Positions 1 through 7,923 are shown, numbered from the stretch's first letter. The stretch: 64,000 nt of DNA from an uncultured Lachnospiraceae bacterium (GCA_947629545.1 CANREE010000001.1:1-64000), one strand, 5' to 3'. Notes: generated by a model not told the origin, from the letters alone. Made by a program: numbers and translations.

Positions 1-345
1 GCGGGGGAATGGATCGTTTTTATGCTGCTTTCCCTGTATTTATCCGTGGGATCTATCAGGCAGGGAATATGGGACCGACGCCTGAAACCGGATGTGTCGT
101 CGAACGTCGTCTATTCTCTGATAACCGCGTTTGCTATGGGAATCCTGGGCTTCGTTCGTACAGTCAGACGATTCCCGGACAAGATATTAGGTTCCATGGC
201 TGCCGGAATCGTATATGCGCTCATGGCATTCGTCGTCTGTTTTGTGTTAATGCAGTTATTTGCCAGCCAGTTTAAGAGGAAACAGTCTAAACTGGAAGAA
301 GAACCGTCGGAGGGTGGGGAAAATGATAAAGCAGATGTTTTATGA
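1..345 (+). CDS. C-terminal part of a small integral membrane protein (5' end outside window)
   Basis: The frame is open from the first base and ends with TGA at 343-345, so the true start lies upstream. An internal ATG at 22 is not preceded by a Shine-Dalgarno sequence. The visible 114 residues hold two clear hydrophobic segments (VYSLITAFAMGILGF, and a longer one around KILGSMAAGIVYALMAFVV) and a third at the left edge. The tail is charged, Lys/Glu-rich and probably cytoplasmic. No catalytic motif is visible and I do not recognise the family. A consensus promoter begins about 20 bases after the stop, so the next gene appears to be a separate transcription unit. Confidence 0.5.
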   Translation, partial: AGEWIVFMLLSLYLSVGSIRQGIWDRRLKPDVSSNVVYSLITAFAMGILGFVRTVRRFPDKILGSMAAGIVYALMAFVVCFVLMQLFASQFKRKQSKLEEEPSEGGENDKADVL

Positions 346-365
346 TGAATATCGTACGGTCAAAT

Positions 366-394
366 TTGACATTTTTTCGGCAATACGGTATAAT
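366..394 (+). promoter_or_regulatory. consensus sigma-A promoter
   Basis: TTGACA at 366-371 and TATAAT at 389-394 are separated by exactly 17 bases, a perfect match to the vegetative consensus. It faces the MFS gene at 590, which leaves a leader of roughly 190 bases. Confidence 0.85.
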
Positions 395-404
395 TAATTC
401 GAGT

Positions 405-510
405 GGAGGAGCTGGAGTTGATGGCGTAATTTGACGATACAGAATGGCAGAGAGTGTTGTGCCTGAAACGTTGGCGTTTTTGATAAAATGCAAAAATGCC
501 AACGTTTTTT
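405..510 (+). promoter_or_regulatory. leader with two-codon ORF and terminator-like hairpin
   Basis: Downstream of the consensus promoter, GGAGGA (405-410) and GGAG (414-417) precede ATG GCG TAA at 421-429, a start followed almost at once by a stop. Next is an inverted repeat with arms 467-482 and 491-506: AACGTTGGCGTTTTTG against its complement with one G-U pair, and an 8-base loop. A T run (505-510) overlaps the base of the right arm. This looks like an attenuator or an operator ahead of the MFS gene. Which of the two cannot be settled from sequence. Confidence 0.5.
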
Positions 511-589
511 GAAATCATCATCAGAGTATAGCATCCGCTTTAACAGCAAAAAGAAAGAAGCAAAATCAGATTTGAAGGAGGAGAACCAT

Positions 590-1741
590 ATGGCTGACAG
601 AAAAAACACAGGAGTCTTGAAATGCGCGATTCTTACCATGTCGTTTGTTCAGATGGGAACCAATGGGATCGCGCCGATTCTTGCGCAGATCGCCGCTGAA
701 TTTCCGTCGGCGTCGTCGTCCGCGATCCAGTTTCTGATGACGTTTCCAAGTATTTTCTGTGTGATATTTACGATGCTTGCCGCGCTGCTGTCAAACCGGC
801 TGCCGAAGAGGATCCTTGCCCTGGCCGGTCTGTCCATTGTAGCGGCGGGCGGCATTCTGGCATGTCTTTTCCACGGAAGCCTTGCGATCTTATTTGTGTG
901 GGCCGCGTTTCTGGGCATAGGTATCGGGATGACAGCCCCGATCGCGCCTTCGCTGATCAATGAACTGTTCAGCGGTGCAGAACGGCAGACGCTTTTGGGA
1001 CTGCAGAACAGCGCGGCTAATGTCGGAAGCATGCTTATGACGTTTCTGGGAGGCTTTCTCGCCGCTGCGGGCTGGAATTTCGGATATCTGGTTTATCTTC
1101 TGGTAATCCCGGGAATTCTTTTCACGCTGAAGGGGGTTCCCGCCCGGACGGTATCCGCGAAAGACGCCGGAGAGGTCCGGCGTCCTCCGTTCCGACTTGT
1201 GATCCTTCCGGAGATGCTGATCGCGTTTGTATTTCTGATGCTGTTCAGCTCCGGTCCGGCAAATCTCTCCATGCTGGTAGAAGAGAGAGCGCTGGGCGGG
1301 ACTGCGGTGTCCGGCGTCATGTCCACCCTGTTTTTGCTGGGCGGCACGATAGCCGGTATCCTGTATGGCAGGATAGCTGGAAAGCTTGGCGAGAAAACCA
1401 TTCCGCTGGGCGGAATTCTGCTGGCCGTCGGCGCGCTGCTCATCAGCGCGGCGGGAAATGTCTTTGTACTTTCGGCGGGATGCCTCATCGCGGGTTCGTC
1501 CATCAGTCTGGTAATGCCCAGCTGTATGGGCGCGGCTTCCAGGCTTCCGGGGTATGAGACGCTTTCGAGCGCTATGATCCTCAGCAGCTCCAATGTCGGG
1601 GTTTTCATCATGCCGCTTCTGACCTCCGTGACCGCTGTGATAACCGGAAGCGGGGCGACTTCTTATCGTTTCGTGGCGGTCGCTTTGATTGCCGCCGTAC
1701 TTGCGGTCATAACTGCGTTGCCGCGGCGAAAAGCTTGCTGA
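590..1741 (+). CDS. MFS transporter
   Basis: Secondary transporter of the major facilitator superfamily, 383 residues, about twelve hydrophobic segments throughout and few charged stretches. The N-terminal half has the DHA-type pattern: an early helix with QMGTNGIAPILAQIA, then a loop LLSNRLPKRILALAG in the motif A position. A charged loop (residues about 190-200, KDAGEVRRPP) separates the two halves, as usual for MFS. The start at 590 is chosen because AAGGAGGAG lies just upstream. The same frame extends further up, but that extension runs through the leader hairpin and lacks a ribosome site. Efflux is more likely than uptake by resemblance; the substrate is unknown. Expression is probably governed by the leader hairpin at 467-506. 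Confidence 0.8.
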   Translation: MADRKNTGVLKCAILTMSFVQMGTNGIAPILAQIAAEFPSASSSAIQFLMTFPSIFCVIFTMLAALLSNRLPKRILALAGLSIVAAGGILACLFHGSLAILFVWAAFLGIGIGMTAPIAPSLINELFSGAERQTLLGLQNSAANVGSMLMTFLGGFLAAAGWNFGYLVYLLVIPGILFTLKGVPARTVSAKDAGEVRRPPFRLVILPEMLIAFVFLMLFSSGPANLSMLVEERALGGTAVSGVMSTLFLLGGTIAGILYGRIAGKLGEKTIPLGGILLAVGALLISAAGNVFVLSAGCLIAGSSISLVMPSCMGAASRLPGYETLSSAMILSSSNVGVFIMPLLTSVTAVITGSGATSYRFVAVALIAAVLAVITALPRRKAC

Positions 1742-1810
1742 GATGTGAAGGGTCTGGGAAATAAATTCATTTTTTTCGGGGAGAATAGAGGAAAATCGGG
1801 AGATATTGGC

Positions 1811-2335
1811 ATGGTCTACTATGATAACAATGGAATTGTAATTCGGGATCTGCGGCAGAGCGACGCCCAGATCATTACAGATGAAGAAATCGCGCAGGGC
1901 TGGGATGCGGCAATCGATAAATACGAAATGAGACTGAGACACCAGGCCGAGGGCAAAGCGGTCGCATTGGCTGCCGAATGGAACGGCAGTATCGCCGGAT
2001 ACATTAACGTTTATCCCGATGCCAAAAGCGGCGCGTTTGCGAATCGGGGCTATGCAGAGATCGTTGACTTCGGCGTTCTGGAGAAATACAGGCGCAGAGG
2101 AATCGGCAGCAGGCTCATGGATGTTGCGGAGCAGATCGCATTTTCTTATTCGGACGTGGTATACCTCGGAGTGGGGCTGCACAGCGGATACGGAAGCGCC
2201 CAGCGGATGTATGTCAAGCGCGGATACATTCCGGACGGGAGCGGCGTCTGGTATAAAGATCAGATCTGCGAGCCGTATCGTGACTGCTGTAATGACGATG
2301 ATCTGGTATTATATTTATCGAAACACAGAAAGTAA
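1811..2335 (+). CDS. GNAT family N-acetyltransferase
   Basis: Predicted acetyl-CoA dependent N-acyltransferase of 174 residues, normal for a single GNAT domain. Motif A is clear: EIVDFGVLEKYRRRGIGSRLMD, in which the strand is followed by the R-R-G-I-G-S pyrophosphate-binding loop. The later segment GLHSGYGSAQRMYVKRGYIPDG is the usual C-terminal motif B region. The start at 1811 is favoured by GGGAG about 8 bases upstream. A GTG at 1745 in the same frame has no ribosome site and would add a non-homologous-looking extension. The gene follows the MFS transporter by about 70 bases and may be co-transcribed. The acceptor substrate cannot be inferred. Confidence 0.8.
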   Translation: MVYYDNNGIVIRDLRQSDAQIITDEEIAQGWDAAIDKYEMRLRHQAEGKAVALAAEWNGSIAGYINVYPDAKSGAFANRGYAEIVDFGVLEKYRRRGIGSRLMDVAEQIAFSYSDVVYLGVGLHSGYGSAQRMYVKRGYIPDGSGVWYKDQICEPYRDCCNDDDLVLYLSKHRK

Positions 2336-2359
2336 AATCCTGTTGTATGGAGACCGGAA

Positions 2360-2482
2360 ATGAATGCTATCAAGCTGCGCCGGCCGAAAGCCAATCCGAA
2401 AGTGGATGCCAAAAGGAAGCCGGGCATTCTCTGGCGGCCGGAGCTGGCGCGGATTGATGGTATACGGTGGCCACAGGTGTGA
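2360..2482 (+). CDS. possible 40-residue basic peptide
   Basis: ATG at 2360 has GGAG (2349-2352) at a normal distance and opens a 40-codon frame ending TGA 2480-2482. The peptide is Arg/Lys/Pro rich (begins MNAIKLRRPKANPKVDAKRK) with no hydrophobic segment. Its composition may just reflect GC-rich intergenic DNA. It is listed because this 307-base gap holds little else apart from the promoter at 2538. Confidence 0.2.
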   Translation: MNAIKLRRPKANPKVDAKRKPGILWRPELARIDGIRWPQV

Positions 2483-2537
2483 CGACATTATGGCACAGTG
2501 AAGAAACAAAGTAAGGGTGCCGGCAGGAATAAAACTG

Positions 2538-2567
2538 TTGCAAGGCATCCGCCTGTTGGAGTATAAT
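2538..2567 (+). promoter_or_regulatory. sigma-A promoter for the sugar isomerase
   Basis: TTGCAA at 2538-2543 and a perfect TATAAT at 2562-2567, spacer 18. It is about 75 bases upstream of the start at 2643, which has AAAGGAGG before it. Confidence 0.65.
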
Positions 2568-2642
2568 AAACCCTATAAAAACGAGATCGTGCATTCTCAG
2601 ATGCCTGGTTCCTGAACTTTCACAAAAAGGAGGTAAGCAGAT

Positions 2643-3899
2643 ATGAAAACAGAGGCGAAGTATCAGATCGATACGGCCGAGAACCGTTCATTTTTAAAGG
2701 AGGTCGGGGAAGGAATCCTGAAGTTCGGAAGGAAGTTCCCTTCTCCCGGAGGCTCGTCTTACTATCTGGGCGATGATGGCACTCCCTGGGTGGATAGGCC
2801 CAGAGAGACCTGGATCACCTCCCGCATGGTTCATGTGTACAGCATTGGGCATATGTTGGGATTCGAAGGCAGCGGTGCGCTGGCGGATGCCGGGCTTAAG
2901 GGGCTTACAGGCGAGCTGCATGATGGTGTAAATGGAGGATGGTATGCGGGACTGACCGAGGATGGCGCGTATTTGCCGACCAAGCAGTGTTATGCCCATG
3001 CGTTTGTGATCCTGGCGGCGACTTCCGCGCTTCTGGCGGGGCGGGAAGGCGCAGAGAGCCTGCTGGAGGATGCCTGCAGGCTGTACGATGAGAAATTCTG
3101 GAATGAGGACGAGGGACTGTCCTGTGACACATGGAATACCGAATTTACCGAGTTGGATACGTACCGTGGGCTGAACGCCAATATGCATACAGTGGAGGCG
3201 TTTCTGGCGGCGGCCGATGCCCTGAAGGACGAGAAATACCGGGTCCGTGCCGGACGGATCATCGACCATGTGCTTGTCTGGGCGCAGGAGAATGACTGGC
3301 GGCTGCCGGAGCATTTCTCCAGCGATTGGGTGGCGGATCTGCAGTGTAATAAGGAGAGGCCGGACGACCCGTTTAAACCCTATGGCGCGACGCCTGGGCA
3401 TGGAATCGAATGGGCGAGACTGATCGTTCAGTGGGCAATTTCCACATATGGTACGGATTACGAAAAGAGCGGGAAATATCTGGATACGGCGAAGAACCTG
3501 TACCGTCGGGCCGTCTCGGACGCCTGGAACTGCGACGGGGCGCCGGGGATCGTGTATACGACGGACTGGAAGGGGAAGGCCGTGGTCCATGACAGGATGC
3601 ATTGGACGCTGGCGGAGGCCATCAATTCTTCGGCGGTTCTGTACCGGCTGACCAAAGAGGAGGAATATGCACGGGATTATGCAGCGTTCATGGAATATCT
3701 GGATACCGTGGTGTTAGATCATGTCTGTGGTTCCTGGTTCCATCAGCTGGATGAGAAGAACCGTCTGAAAGGTACGGTGTGGCCCGGCAAGTCGGATCTG
3801 TATCACGCATTTCAGGCGACGTTGATTCCGTATAATGAGCGGATCGGTGTGTCGATCGCGCCGGCTGTGAAGGAGGCCGCAGGATATAAGAATATGTGA
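2643..3899 (+). CDS. AGE-family sugar isomerase, YihS-like
   Basis: Predicted aldose-ketose isomerase of the N-acylglucosamine 2-epimerase fold (an alpha6/alpha6 barrel), 418 residues, the full length of the YihS group. Shared landmarks with E. coli YihS (sulfoquinovose and mannose isomerase) as I recall it: TWITSRMVHVYSIG near residue 60, GGWYAGL, AHAFVILAATSAL, NANMHTVEAFLAAAD near 180, PGHGIEWARLIV near 250, and WPGKSDLYHAFQATLIP near 380, whose His is in the catalytic position. It has its own promoter and a terminator right after the stop, so it is a single-gene unit. No sulfoquinovosidase, sulfonate kinase or aldolase gene is nearby, so mannose or another hexose is as likely a substrate as sulfoquinovose. 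Confidence 0.8.
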   Translation: MKTEAKYQIDTAENRSFLKEVGEGILKFGRKFPSPGGSSYYLGDDGTPWVDRPRETWITSRMVHVYSIGHMLGFEGSGALADAGLKGLTGELHDGVNGGWYAGLTEDGAYLPTKQCYAHAFVILAATSALLAGREGAESLLEDACRLYDEKFWNEDEGLSCDTWNTEFTELDTYRGLNANMHTVEAFLAAADALKDEKYRVRAGRIIDHVLVWAQENDWRLPEHFSSDWVADLQCNKERPDDPFKPYGATPGHGIEWARLIVQWAISTYGTDYEKSGKYLDTAKNLYRRAVSDAWNCDGAPGIVYTTDWKGKAVVHDRMHWTLAEAINSSAVLYRLTKEEEYARDYAAFMEYLDTVVLDHVCGSWFHQLDEKNRLKGTVWPGKSDLYHAFQATLIPYNERIGVSIAPAVKEAAGYKNM

Positions 3900-3907
3900 A
3901 GTTGACC

Positions 3908-3935
3908 GGCCGGAGAATTATTTTCCGGCCTTTTT
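3908..3935 (+). terminator. rho-independent terminator
   Basis: GGCCGGA (3908-3914) pairs with TCCGGCC (3924-3930), 9-base loop, followed by TTTTT. It closes the isomerase gene. Confidence 0.85.
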
Positions 3936-3972
3936 CATAGATTGGTATTGAAAATGATTTTGTGGGAGCGCC

Positions 3973-5736
3973 ATGCAGGATCAGAAGATGGAGACCATCC
4001 TGAGTCTGGCACTGTCGGCTGCGGCGGAAGAACGTGCCGCGTCGCCGTCGCTGACGGCAGGTTACAACGGCAAGGAGCGAACCTGGGAGTTGATCGTAAG
4101 GCATTTCGGACCGCTTGCGGGCATGCTGGAAGAGCTGAACGGTGGCGGCTCGAAGGAAACAGGATCGGCCGGGCCTGCGAAGGTGGAGGAACTTCTGGAT
4201 AATTATGCGATCCTGACTGTGCCGGAATCCCAGGTGATGGCGGCCGCGGCGTATCCGCAGATTGTGTATGTGGAAATGCCGAAACGGCTGTATTTTGCTG
4301 TGAATCAGGTGCGGTCAGCGTCCTGTATCCCCGCAGGACAGGCGGTTGGGACAGGGAGCGTTTACGGACCGGCGCTGACCGGCCGGGGCGTGTTGGTGGC
4401 GGTTCTGGATTCCGGTATTGATTATTTCCATGAGGATTTCCGCAACGAAGACGGAAGCACGCGGATCGCGCTTTTGTGGGACCAGACGCTCGGAAAAATA
4501 TTTACAAAAGAAATGATCAATGAAGCCCTGGCGGCAGGGAACCGTCAGGACGCCGGGCTGTATGTACCGTCAGAGGACGGCAGCGGGCATGGAACAGCGG
4601 TGGCGGGGATTGCCGCAGGCAATGGCCGGGAGAGCGGGGGTCGGTATCGCGGCATAGCTTATGAGAGCGAACTTCTGGTGGTGAAGCTGGGGACGGCGGA
4701 TCCGCTGGGTTTTCCGCGGACCACCCAGCTGATGCGGGGGCTGGACTTTGCAGTCCGTTATGCGGCGGCCGTTGGAAAGCCTTTGGCTGTAAATCTCAGT
4801 TTCGGAAATACTTACGGTTCCCATGACGGTACCGGTCTTCTGGAGACATATATCAACAGCGCCGCCTTGTATGGGCGTACATCTATCATAATCGGAACCG
4901 GTAATGAAGCTGCGCGCGGCGGGCATATTTCCGGTGTGCTTACAGGTCACGGGCCCGTGGAAATAGAACTGACGGTTTCTGATTACGAAACCGGGTTGAA
5001 TGTTCAGTTATGGAAGCATTATGCAGATGAGTTCGGCATCATGCTGATCGCTCCGGACGGCCGCCGGCTGGGGCCGCTGCCTCCTGTGATCGGGCCGCAG
5101 ACGCTGGAATACGGGGGTACGAGGATCCTGATATATTACGGTGAGCCAAGTCCTTACAGCGCGGCGCAGGAGATTTACTTTGATTTCCTGCCGCGGGGCG
5201 GGGATTATATGGCGGCTGGCATCTGGAAATTCCGCCTGATACCGGAAAGGATCGTATGGGGGCGGTATGACCTGTGGCTGCCGCCGTCGTCGGTCCTGAA
5301 TCAGGCGACCCGTTTTCTGGGCGCGACGCCGGATACGACACTGACGATTCCCTCGACGGCGCGGGCCGCGATCTCCGTCGGGGCCTATGACAGCGCTTAT
5401 CAGTCTTACGCTGATTTCTCCGGTCGGGGATTTACCCGGACAAATGAACAGGTGAAGCCTGAACTGGCGGCACCGGGCGTGAACCTGACGGCCCCGCGGG
5501 CCGGCGGAGGCTATGCGAAGGTGACCGGGACGTCCTTTGCCGCACCGGTTGTCAGCGGCAGTGCGGCCCTTCTGATGCAGTGGGGGATCATTGACGGCAA
5601 TGATCCGTATCTCTACGGCGAGAAACTGAAAGCCTTCCTGATCCGCGGCGCCAGACATCTGCCCGGCTATGATTTCTGGCCGAATCCGCAGTTGGGCTGG
5701 GGCGTGCTGTGTGTGCAGGACAGTCTGCCCCGTTAG
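3973..5736 (+). CDS. Csp-like subtilisin family (S8) serine peptidase
   Basis: 587 residues with a complete catalytic set: Asp146 (VLVAVLDSGID), His206 (DGSGHGTAVAGIAAG), oxyanion Asn311 (IGTGNEAARGG) and Ser521 (GTSFAAPVVSG). Residues 1-120 look like an inhibitory prodomain ending near VYVEMPKRLYF. About 200 residues between Asn311 and Ser521 form a beta-rich insert, the hallmark of the clostridial Csp germination proteases (CspA/B/C), which process the cortex lytic enzyme SleC. No signal peptide or membrane segment is visible, which fits packaging into the spore. GGGAG lies only 4 bases before ATG 3973, so a start at the next Met (residue 6) is possible. The gene stands alone after a terminator; no sleC or other csp gene is in the window. 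Confidence 0.8.
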   Translation: MQDQKMETILSLALSAAAEERAASPSLTAGYNGKERTWELIVRHFGPLAGMLEELNGGGSKETGSAGPAKVEELLDNYAILTVPESQVMAAAAYPQIVYVEMPKRLYFAVNQVRSASCIPAGQAVGTGSVYGPALTGRGVLVAVLDSGIDYFHEDFRNEDGSTRIALLWDQTLGKIFTKEMINEALAAGNRQDAGLYVPSEDGSGHGTAVAGIAAGNGRESGGRYRGIAYESELLVVKLGTADPLGFPRTTQLMRGLDFAVRYAAAVGKPLAVNLSFGNTYGSHDGTGLLETYINSAALYGRTSIIIGTGNEAARGGHISGVLTGHGPVEIELTVSDYETGLNVQLWKHYADEFGIMLIAPDGRRLGPLPPVIGPQTLEYGGTRILIYYGEPSPYSAAQEIYFDFLPRGGDYMAAGIWKFRLIPERIVWGRYDLWLPPSSVLNQATRFLGATPDTTLTIPSTARAAISVGAYDSAYQSYADFSGRGFTRTNEQVKPELAAPGVNLTAPRAGGGYAKVTGTSFAAPVVSGSAALLMQWGIIDGNDPYLYGEKLKAFLIRGARHLPGYDFWPNPQLGWGVLCVQDSLPR

Positions 5737-5772
5737 GAGGACTTCCCAAACAGAACAAACGTTCGAAAACGG

Positions 5773-5801
5773 TTGCATTTTCCGAAAATCTGTGTTATCC
5801 T
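5773..5801 (+). promoter_or_regulatory. probable promoter for the DNA glycosylase gene
   Basis: TTGCAT (5773-5778) and TATCCT (5796-5801), spacer 17, about 75 bases before the start at 5876. Confidence 0.5.
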
Positions 5802-5875
5802 AAAAATATTCGTACAGGCAGCAGGCGGGAACATGACAGGATAAGAGAAGCGTAGTGTGAAAGGGGGCGGCGGCC

Positions 5876-6406
5876 ATGTCGGAGCGGGCGCATCAGGTTC
5901 ATCCGTTCGGGCCGGTCTGCGATGGACATTCGAAGATTTTGATCCTTGGTTCTTTCCCTTCCGTGAAGTCCCGTGAGAACGGCTTTTTCTATGGTCATCC
6001 GCAGAACCGTTTCTGGAGGGTGCTGGCGGCAATAACAGGAAAGGCGGTTCCCGGGACGGTGGAAGAGAAGAGGGCGTTTCTTCTGGACGTCCATATCGCG
6101 GTGTGGGACGTGATCGCCTCCTGTGATATCGCCGGATCCAGCGATGCCAGTATCACAGACGTGGTTCCCACGGATATCCGGCGCGTTCTTGCGGCGAGTC
6201 CTGTTGAGCGGATTTATGCGAATGGTACGACGGCGAAGCGGCTGTACGATACTTATCAGCGCGCACAATGCGGAAGGGAATGTATTCTGCTGCCGTCTAC
6301 CAGTCCGGCCAATGCCGCCTGGACCTTTGAACGGCTGACTGCGCGCTGGGCCGAACTGCTTGACTACGACGCCCTTTTTGAGGGTCGTGATCCGAAGACA
6401 CCTTAA
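5876..6406 (+). CDS. DNA-deoxyinosine glycosylase (UDG superfamily, HDG type)
   Basis: Predicted base-excision repair glycosylase of 176 residues that removes hypoxanthine (deaminated adenine) from DNA. The N-terminal motif ILGSFPSVKSRENGFFYGHP carries the GSFPS signature of the family 6/HDG branch of the uracil-DNA glycosylase superfamily. It is followed by NRFWRVLA and later by LLPSTSPANAAWTFERL, equivalent to the superfamily's second active-site motif. The start has GGGGGCGGCGG upstream. It sits between its own weak promoter and the structured repeat block, with no sign of an operon partner. The glycosylase fold is secure; the exact substrate rests on family resemblance. Confidence 0.75.
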   Translation: MSERAHQVHPFGPVCDGHSKILILGSFPSVKSRENGFFYGHPQNRFWRVLAAITGKAVPGTVEEKRAFLLDVHIAVWDVIASCDIAGSSDASITDVVPTDIRRVLAASPVERIYANGTTAKRLYDTYQRAQCGRECILLPSTSPANAAWTFERLTARWAELLDYDALFEGRDPKTP

Positions 6407-6466
6407 TTGCATACCGCAGAGATTTTTACATTTTCCCAAGGAAATAGATGCGTCATAGAGAATTAT

Positions 6467-6705
6467 ATGGTATAATCTCGGTAGAGATTATACCGCGCCG
6501 GTTCGGAGTCCGAACGAAGTGAGGACAAAACACCGGACTGAACCGTGCGCATCCCCCGGAGGGAACATGTCCGGAGGACATGGTATAATCTCAACAGAGA
6601 TTATACCCGCGCCGGTTCGGAGTCCGAACGAAGTGAGGACAAAACACCGGACCGAACCGTGCGCATCCCCCGGAGGGAGCATGTCCGAAGGACATGATAT
6701 AATAT
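6467..6705 (+). repeat. two tandem copies of a structured 113-114 bp repeat plus a partial third
   Basis: Copy 1 is 6467-6579, copy 2 is 6580-6693, and a degenerate third start is 6694-6705. Each copy holds three hairpins. Stem I is GGTATAATCTC against GAGATTATACC with a 4-base loop, perfect in both copies. Stem II is CGGTTC..AGTCCG against CGGACYGAACCG with a 2-base bulge. Stem III is CATGTCC against GGACATG with a 3-base loop. Differences between copies fall in loops (GGTA to AACA, GGA to GAA), in linkers, or at a stem II position (T6539 to C6653) where pairing is kept by shifting the bulge. No credible ORF is present. The rest of the 6407-6855 gap shows only a poor promoter candidate for dgt. 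Confidence 0.9.
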
Positions 6706-6855
6706 CGAGGAAAGCACTGATGGCGCTTGCGCCGATCGGTGTTCGACGAGTATCGCCGTCGAGACGGGTAATGCGCCGCTTTAATGTCCGATATGCGCAT
6801 ATGTCTGTCGTAAAATGATGAGGTGGAAAATATACATAGAACAGGGGGCGTTCTG

Positions 6856-7866
6856 ATGCTGGTCAGGGAAATGCTGGAAGAGATGGAAGCGGAAACCTTA
6901 AGCCCTTACGCTGCCTTAAGCCGCAATACCAGGGGAAGGGACAAGCCGGAGCAGTTGTGCGATATGCGTCCGGAGTACCAGAGGGATCGCGATCGGATCC
7001 TGCACTGTAAGTCCTTTCGCAGGCTGAAGCATAAGACGCAGGTGTTTCTGGCGCCGGAAGGCGATCATTACCGGACGCGTCTGACCCATACACTGGAGGT
7101 ATCGCAGATTGCCAGAACGATCGCCAAAGCCCTCCGATTGAATGAAAGCCTGACAGAGGCCATTGCCCTCGGTCACGATCTGGGACATACACCGTTTGGG
7201 CATTCCGGCGAGTATGTGCTGAATCGGATCTGCGAAGACGGCTTTGTTCACGCGGTTCAGAGCGTCCGTGTCGTGGAAGTGCTGGAGAAGGATGGGCAGG
7301 GCCTGAACCTGACGAAGGAAGTGAGGGACGGCATTCTGAACCATCGCACATCGGGCAGACCGGAGACGCTGGAGGGGTGTATTGTGCGCCTTTCCGACAA
7401 GATCGCCTACATTAACCATGATATTGACGATGCGATCCGCGCGAGGCTTTTTACTGAGAGGGATCTTCCGGCAGCGTACACGGAGGTTCTCGGCTCCAGT
7501 GTGCGGGATCGTCTGAATAATATGATCCATGACGTGATCATCCAGAGTATGGACAGGCCGGAGATTCGGATGTCGCCGGATATGGAGAAGGCGATGGCCG
7601 GTCTGCGCGTCTGGATGTTCGAGAATGTCTACAGCGGCAGCGCAGCCAAAAGCGAGGAGAAGAAGGCGCAGCAGCTGGTTGAGACATTGTATCGGTACTA
7701 TATCGACCATGAAGAGGAATTGCCGAAGGAGTACCGGCGGCTGATGCGTGAGTGCGGGGAGAAGAAGTCGCGCGTGGTCTGCGATTATATTGCCGGTATG
7801 AGCGACAGCTATGCGATCGACCGCTTTGAAGAGTTGTTTGTGCCGAAGGCCTGGAAAGACTATTAA
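6856..7866 (+). CDS. dgt: dGTP triphosphohydrolase-like HD-domain protein
   Basis: Predicted deoxynucleoside triphosphate triphosphohydrolase (dNTP to deoxynucleoside plus triphosphate), 336 residues. The HD metal site is visible: His in RTRLTHTLEVSQIARTIA near residue 75 and His-Asp in ALGHDLGHTPFGHSGE near residue 110. A further Asp lies in VRLSDKIAYINHDIDD, which completes the HD set. The start at 6856 is chosen because AGGGGG precedes it at 8 bases; a GTG at 6823 in frame has no comparable site. It is the first gene of the block with dnaG and rpoD, an order common in clostridia, and stops about 60 bases before dnaG. Substrate preference (dGTP or another dNTP) cannot be read from sequence. 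Confidence 0.88.
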   Translation: MLVREMLEEMEAETLSPYAALSRNTRGRDKPEQLCDMRPEYQRDRDRILHCKSFRRLKHKTQVFLAPEGDHYRTRLTHTLEVSQIARTIAKALRLNESLTEAIALGHDLGHTPFGHSGEYVLNRICEDGFVHAVQSVRVVEVLEKDGQGLNLTKEVRDGILNHRTSGRPETLEGCIVRLSDKIAYINHDIDDAIRARLFTERDLPAAYTEVLGSSVRDRLNNMIHDVIIQSMDRPEIRMSPDMEKAMAGLRVWMFENVYSGSAAKSEEKKAQQLVETLYRYYIDHEEELPKEYRRLMRECGEKKSRVVCDYIAGMSDSYAIDRFEELFVPKAWKDY

Positions 7867-7923
7867 GGCGGTGCGGACGAAAGAAGCGGAAAAATACTGC
7901 GCATGGAGGAAGGGGGTGTTCTC

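Noticed and set aside
890-2182. Long minus-strand ORF (430 codons) opposite the MFS and GNAT genes
   Set aside because: It is the complement of two well-supported genes; its translation is rich in Arg/His/Gln with no domain, and there is no ribosome site.
6467-6705. CRISPR array
   Set aside because: The repeat unit is 113-114 bp in direct tandem with no unique spacers, and no cas gene is nearby.
6519-6818. ORF of about 100 codons across the tandem repeats
   Set aside because: It simply translates the two repeat copies (the same peptide twice) and continues into spacer; no ribosome site and hairpins cover the region.
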